Shown: positions 6,105 to 8,898 of the stretch, piece by piece
Layout of the letters: each line of letters opens with the position of its first letter
How positions within the stretch are numbered: the first letter of the stretch is position 1
Assembly (NCBI RefSeq): GCF_900316895.1
Contig: NZ_ONER01000061.1
Location: 1 to 8,898, forward strand
Origin: an uncultured Methanobrevibacter sp.
Lineage (GTDB): Archaea; Methanobacteriota; Methanobacteria; Methanobacteriales; Methanobacteriaceae
Direction: 5' to 3'
DNA: 8,898 nt
Made by a program: the position numbers and the translations under genes
Notes under the pieces: generated by a model
The model's input: the letters and a program-made list of their open reading frames with translations, nothing else
Told to the model about the DNA's origin: nothing
Database searches by the model: none

Positions 6105-6352
6105 TGGTAATCATAGGGCCAATAATAATAGCACTGATATTGGGAATAATCATAGGTTCACAAATCAAGACCCATAACGGAGATACCCATTTCACTCTTG
6201 GAGCATTTATAGTGATACTTATTGCAGGAATTATTGTAGCATGGCAATCCGGCAATTATCCGTTTTACACAGACTTGCCGATATCAACTGCATTTTTATC
6301 TGCATTAATAGGAATTTTTGTAGGCAAACTAATATTTGCAAGGAGTAAATAA
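6104..6352 (+). CDS. ehbJ: Energy-converting hydrogenase B subunit J, small Ehb-specific membrane protein
   Basis: EhbJ is 82 residues (83 if the ATG at 6101 is used) with three hydrophobic helices separated by short polar loops (QIKTHNGDTHF and QSGNYPFYTD). It has no motif I can tie to a wider family; the name follows operon position between ehbI and ehbK. GGAGG at 6092-6096 lies seven bases before ATG 6104 but only four before ATG 6101, so 6104 fits the spacing seen at neighbouring ehb genes better, giving a TGATG overlap with ehbI. It is the last of the ten membrane-arm genes before the iron-sulfur proteins. Its role is presumably structural. Confidence 0.8.
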   Translation: MVIIGPIIIALILGIIIGSQIKTHNGDTHFTLGAFIVILIAGIIVAWQSGNYPFYTDLPISTAFLSALIGIFVGKLIFARSK

Positions 6353-6363
6353 GGGGTTTTAAA

Positions 6364-7773
6364 ATGTTTTTATCAACTAATACATGTAATGAAAATGAAA
6401 ATTGTATTAAGTCATGTCCTACAAAATCCATCAGATTAGTCAACGGCGTTCCATTCAGTTGCCTTACCTGCGGAATCTGTTATGATAACTGTCCAAACCA
6501 TGCAATATTTAAAAACGGCTATGGGGGATATGTGGTTGACAGGGCCAAATGTAACGGCTGTGGAATGTGCATGTACAACTGCCCTACAAATAACATCCAT
6601 ATAGATGACGGAATAGTATATGGTATCTGTTCACGCTGTGGCGTTTGTGCAGAGAAATTCCCTGAATGTCGTGTTGACGGATTTGAATTTGAAAAGGAAA
6701 AGCAAATCAATTTAATCAGGTCATTCAATATCCTGAATCCGCCATTGGATAACGTTCCTTCAAAAAGCGAAAGCAAGGTCAAGGAAGTTTCAAGGACTTA
6801 CTTTGGAACAGATACAGAAAAATGTATTTTGTGCGGCAGATGTAAGGAATACTGTCCGACAGGTGCGATTCATGTTAAAGTGGATAGGGATGAAGGAATC
6901 TGTCGTGAATGCAGAATATGTGCAGATGTTTGTCCAAACCAATCAATGAACAAGCATCAGATGGTAAATACAACCTCCTGTACACTTTGTCTGAACTGTA
7001 TGAAGGCATGTCCTAACAATGCGATTTCAGTTGACGATTTCAAAATCATTGTGAATAAATTGAACCAGAAACCTGACGGCAAAATCATATCCTGTCTAAA
7101 TTGCGGATTATGTGCTGATTTGTGTGAAAACGAATCACATAAAAATGTCGACGGCAAATTGAGATATGATCCGACAATAGATACGGAAAACGTTACACAT
7201 GATATTGCCATTAGTCACTGTCCGGTTCACACATTGCGTGAAGATGAGGAAATGTTCATTTATGATGAGTTTTCAGATGAAGAGCTTCCTGCACTTGCAG
7301 GCTTCTGTGTAAGCTGCGGAAAATGTGTGCAGGTCTGTGATGAGGTCAATGCACGTCAGCTAATGACCCACACATGGGATGGCAAGGTTACAGACGACTG
7401 CATTTCCTGTGGAATCTGTGTTGAAATGTGTCAGGAAGATGCGATTACATTGCATAGGGGCAAAATCTCAGTAGATATGGACAAATGTATTTTATGCGAA
7501 AATTGTGCAGTGCACTGTCCTGTTGATGCGATTCCTAAATCAACAATGTACAAGAATGAGATTACAGATGGATTCAACTTCATCGAGCAAAAATTATGTA
7601 TGCATTGTGGAATCTGTCATGGAATCTGTTCATATGATGCAATAGAAGAAATTGATGGCAATTATGTGGTTAATGAAGAGAAATGTACTTATTGTGGAGC
7701 ATGCAAGAACGCCTGTCCTGCAAGGGCATTTTTATTCGAAAGAAATTTTAAAGATTCAATAGAGGGTATTTAA
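6364..7773 (+). CDS. ehbK: Energy-converting hydrogenase B subunit K, polyferredoxin
   Basis: EhbK is a soluble 469-residue polyferredoxin, expected to pass electrons between the hydrogenase module and ferredoxin partners on the cytoplasmic face. It has 52 cysteines. Eleven regular C-x2-C-x2-C-x3-C motifs start at residues 33, 63, 154, 180, 206, 244, 315, 346, 375, 412 and 441. One variant is C89-x2-C-x2-C-x6-C102. The N-terminal motif has only three cysteines (8, 14, 18), and one cysteine stands alone (286, in SHCP). Most motifs end in CP, but those at 244, 315, 346 and 412 end in CE, CD, CQ and CS. Cysteine-free linkers at 103-153 and 255-314 divide the protein into blocks. A GGGG site at 6353-6356 precedes the ATG. 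The eleven-base gap after ehbJ is among the larger ones in the operon. Confidence 0.93.
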   Translation: MFLSTNTCNENENCIKSCPTKSIRLVNGVPFSCLTCGICYDNCPNHAIFKNGYGGYVVDRAKCNGCGMCMYNCPTNNIHIDDGIVYGICSRCGVCAEKFPECRVDGFEFEKEKQINLIRSFNILNPPLDNVPSKSESKVKEVSRTYFGTDTEKCILCGRCKEYCPTGAIHVKVDRDEGICRECRICADVCPNQSMNKHQMVNTTSCTLCLNCMKACPNNAISVDDFKIIVNKLNQKPDGKIISCLNCGLCADLCENESHKNVDGKLRYDPTIDTENVTHDIAISHCPVHTLREDEEMFIYDEFSDEELPALAGFCVSCGKCVQVCDEVNARQLMTHTWDGKVTDDCISCGICVEMCQEDAITLHRGKISVDMDKCILCENCAVHCPVDAIPKSTMYKNEITDGFNFIEQKLCMHCGICHGICSYDAIEEIDGNYVVNEEKCTYCGACKNACPARAFLFERNFKDSIEGI

Positions 7774-8265
7774 ATGAGCAGTTTACTTAGAATAGCTTTG
7801 GAAGGAGCTTTTACCAACTTTAAAAGAATCTTTTTTGCAGCTGATAGGGTTACAGATATGGAATTGAGAAACCAAATCGCAACACTGTCAGTGGAAGTTG
7901 ATGACAGGGTTGACGAAAAGGCCTGTATCGGATGTGCGGGCTGTGCCAATGTCTGTCCGACTGGTGCAATTGAGATGAAAGAATTAGCAAATCCAGTTAA
8001 AATCACTGACGATTGGACTAAAAAGGAAGTGCCTGAAATTACTCTCGAAAAATGTGTTGTATGTTACTATTGTCATGACTTCTGTCCGGTCTACTCCCTT
8101 TATGGTGAAAAGGGAACAATACATCCGAGCAATGTTGGAGACCAGGAAGTTGACATCACAGAAACAATGTCACAGCCATTTAAGATTTCAGACGACAAGC
8201 TCAAATTCATTGCACAATATTTATCAGATAATACAGTATTGAAGAATAGAGAGGAGGGTGATTAG
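7774..8265 (+). CDS. ehbL: Energy-converting hydrogenase B subunit L, 2[4Fe-4S] ferredoxin-like (NuoI-like)
   Basis: EhbL has 163 residues and two ferredoxin motifs, C51-x2-C54-x2-C57-x3-C61-P and C94-x2-C97-x2-C100-x3-C104-P. Together they would bind two [4Fe-4S] clusters, as in NuoI of complex I and EchF of Ech hydrogenase. The N-terminal 45 residues include an amphipathic stretch (RIALEGAFTNFKRIFFAADR) that could dock on the membrane arm. A hydrophilic C-terminal extension of about 55 residues follows the second motif. It should relay electrons between EhbM and the polyferredoxin or free ferredoxin. It starts immediately after the ehbK stop with a GAGGG site inside the ehbK end. The next gene starts with no gap. 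Confidence 0.92.
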   Translation: MSSLLRIALEGAFTNFKRIFFAADRVTDMELRNQIATLSVEVDDRVDEKACIGCAGCANVCPTGAIEMKELANPVKITDDWTKKEVPEITLEKCVVCYYCHDFCPVYSLYGEKGTIHPSNVGDQEVDITETMSQPFKISDDKLKFIAQYLSDNTVLKNREEGD

Positions 8266-8712
8266 ATGGGAATTAAATCATTTTCAAGAGCAAGGGCAAT
8301 ACACGTCATGCTTGTTTATACAGGCGGATGCAACGGTTGCGATATCGAAATTGTAAACTCAATTCTATCACCTAGATTTGATGCTGAGCAATATAATGTG
8401 TTTTTAACTTGGAATCCTCGTGAAGCTGATGTATTGGTTGTCACAGGACCTGTTACACATTTGAATAGAAAGCCATTGGAAGCAATTTATGAAGCCATTC
8501 CTAACCCTAAGCTGGTTGTGGCTGCAGGAAGTTGCGCTCTGATGGGTGGTGTTTATAAGAACTGTTATGGTGACATTCCTTCAGAGGAAATTGAAGGGCC
8601 GGTTGAAAATATCATACCTGTTGCCGCAAAGGTTCCGGGTTGTGCCGTAAGGCCTCAGGATGTTTTGGCTGGTGTAGTATCACTTTTACCTACATTATTA
8701 GATGCGGATTAG
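8266..8712 (+). CDS. ehbM: Energy-converting hydrogenase B subunit M, [NiFe] hydrogenase small subunit (NuoB-like)
   Basis: EhbM has 148 residues and is the short, group 4 type of hydrogenase small subunit, homologous to NuoB and EchC. It carries only the proximal [4Fe-4S] cluster: ligands Cys22 and Cys25 in GGCNGCDIE, Cys90 in AAGSCALMGG and Cys126 in VPGCAVRPQD. An additional Cys100 lies in KNCYGD. There is no Tat signal and no extra C-terminal cluster domain, as expected for cytoplasm-facing energy-converting hydrogenases. It takes electrons from the Ni-Fe site of EhbN. A strong GGAGGGTGA site at the end of ehbL sets the ATG at 8266. Ten bases separate it from ehbN. Confidence 0.95.
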   Translation: MGIKSFSRARAIHVMLVYTGGCNGCDIEIVNSILSPRFDAEQYNVFLTWNPREADVLVVTGPVTHLNRKPLEAIYEAIPNPKLVVAAGSCALMGGVYKNCYGDIPSEEIEGPVENIIPVAAKVPGCAVRPQDVLAGVVSLLPTLLDAD

Positions 8713-8722
8713 AGGGGATTTG

Positions 8723-8898
8723 ATGGATAAGAAAGTACCAAGAAGCAATATTATTGAAACAGAAATTCCAATGGGTACAGTTCACCCTGCTGCATTGGAA
8801 CCATATAGGGTAAGGTTTTTTGTAGAGGACGAAATCGTTCAGGAAGCCGAAATCACTATTGGTGTTAATCATAGGGGTATTGAAAGGATCATGGAAGG
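8723..8898 (+). CDS. ehbN: Energy-converting hydrogenase B subunit N, [NiFe] hydrogenase large subunit (partial, cut by right edge)
   Basis: Only the first 58 codons and two further bases are present. The start ATG follows a GAGGGGA site at 8712-8718. Residues 17-32 (MGTVHPAALEPYRVRF) match the MGP-x-HP-like opening of NuoD-type and energy-converting hydrogenase large subunits. Residues 47-54 (GVNHRGIE) match the conserved GY-x-HRGIE. The Ni-Fe ligating CxxC pairs lie outside the window, so metal binding cannot be checked here. The position directly after ehbM is as in other methanogens. It would be the catalytic subunit that oxidises or forms H2. Confidence 0.92.
   Translation, partial: MDKKVPRSNIIETEIPMGTVHPAALEPYRVRFFVEDEIVQEAEITIGVNHRGIERIME

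Noticed and set aside
6519..7211. Minus-strand open frames within ehbK
   Set aside because: They arise from codon bias of the cysteine-rich gene on the opposite strand; no independent support.
8054..8242. Small plus-strand frame inside ehbL
   Set aside because: It overlaps the second ferredoxin motif region of ehbL in another frame and lacks a ribosome binding site.
1929..8898. A novel Mrp-type antiporter or respiratory complex I operon
   Set aside because: The exact order of MnhE-, F-, G-, MbhD-, MnhC-, NuoN-, MbhE- and MnhB-like genes followed by polyferredoxin, ferredoxin and hydrogenase subunits is that of the known Ehb hydrogenase, so it is not a new system.

Overview
The window is AT-rich archaeal DNA. 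Its gene content and order point to a hydrogenotrophic methanogen of the Methanobacteriales, most likely a Methanobrevibacter-like gut species. The assignment rests on a nearly complete, canonically ordered ehb operon, which encodes energy-converting [NiFe] hydrogenase B. It also fits the archaeal signals: TATA-type promoters and GGAGG/GGTGA-type ribosome binding sites. No species marker gene such as rRNA is present, so the genus is an inference.

Left part (1-672): a plus-strand gene for a YdjM/DUF457-type membrane protein (putative membrane-bound metal-dependent hydrolase). It is cut by the left edge and broken by a frameshift near 410-433. Next, on the minus strand (669-1634), is an ACR3/bile-acid-symporter-family permease, probably an arsenite-type exporter. 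The two genes are convergent and share a CTAG tetranucleotide that holds both TAG stop codons. A 294-base, very AT-rich divergent intergenic region (1635-1928) follows. It holds a promoter for each direction, and a symmetrical operator-like element overlies each predicted transcription start.

Right part (1929-8898): ehbA to ehbN, all on the plus strand, tightly packed with ATGA/TGATG start-stop overlaps or gaps of at most 30 bases. ehbA-ehbJ encode small and large membrane subunits related to Mrp/Mnh antiporters and complex I: MnhE-, MnhF-, MnhG-, MbhD-, MnhC/NuoK-, NuoN/MrpD-, MbhE- and MnhB-like proteins plus two Ehb-specific membrane proteins. ehbK and ehbL encode a polyferredoxin and a 2[4Fe-4S] NuoI-like ferredoxin. 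ehbM is the hydrogenase small subunit (NuoB-like), and ehbN, the large subunit, is cut by the right edge after 58 codons. The remaining subunits (rest of EhbN, then EhbO-Q) would be expected just to the right.

How the genes work together (established for Ehb in other methanogens): the membrane arm uses the ion gradient to drive uphill electron transfer from H2, oxidised at EhbN/EhbM, through the EhbL/EhbK iron-sulfur clusters to low-potential ferredoxin. That ferredoxin feeds mainly anabolic CO2 fixation. The system as a whole is known. The second-look items are the two operator candidates, the frameshifted gene and its shared stop with the permease, cysteine bookkeeping in EhbK, apparently missing channel lysines in EhbF, and a 7-bp repeat at the ehbD/ehbE junction. 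I saw no mobile element, CRISPR array, tRNA or rRNA.
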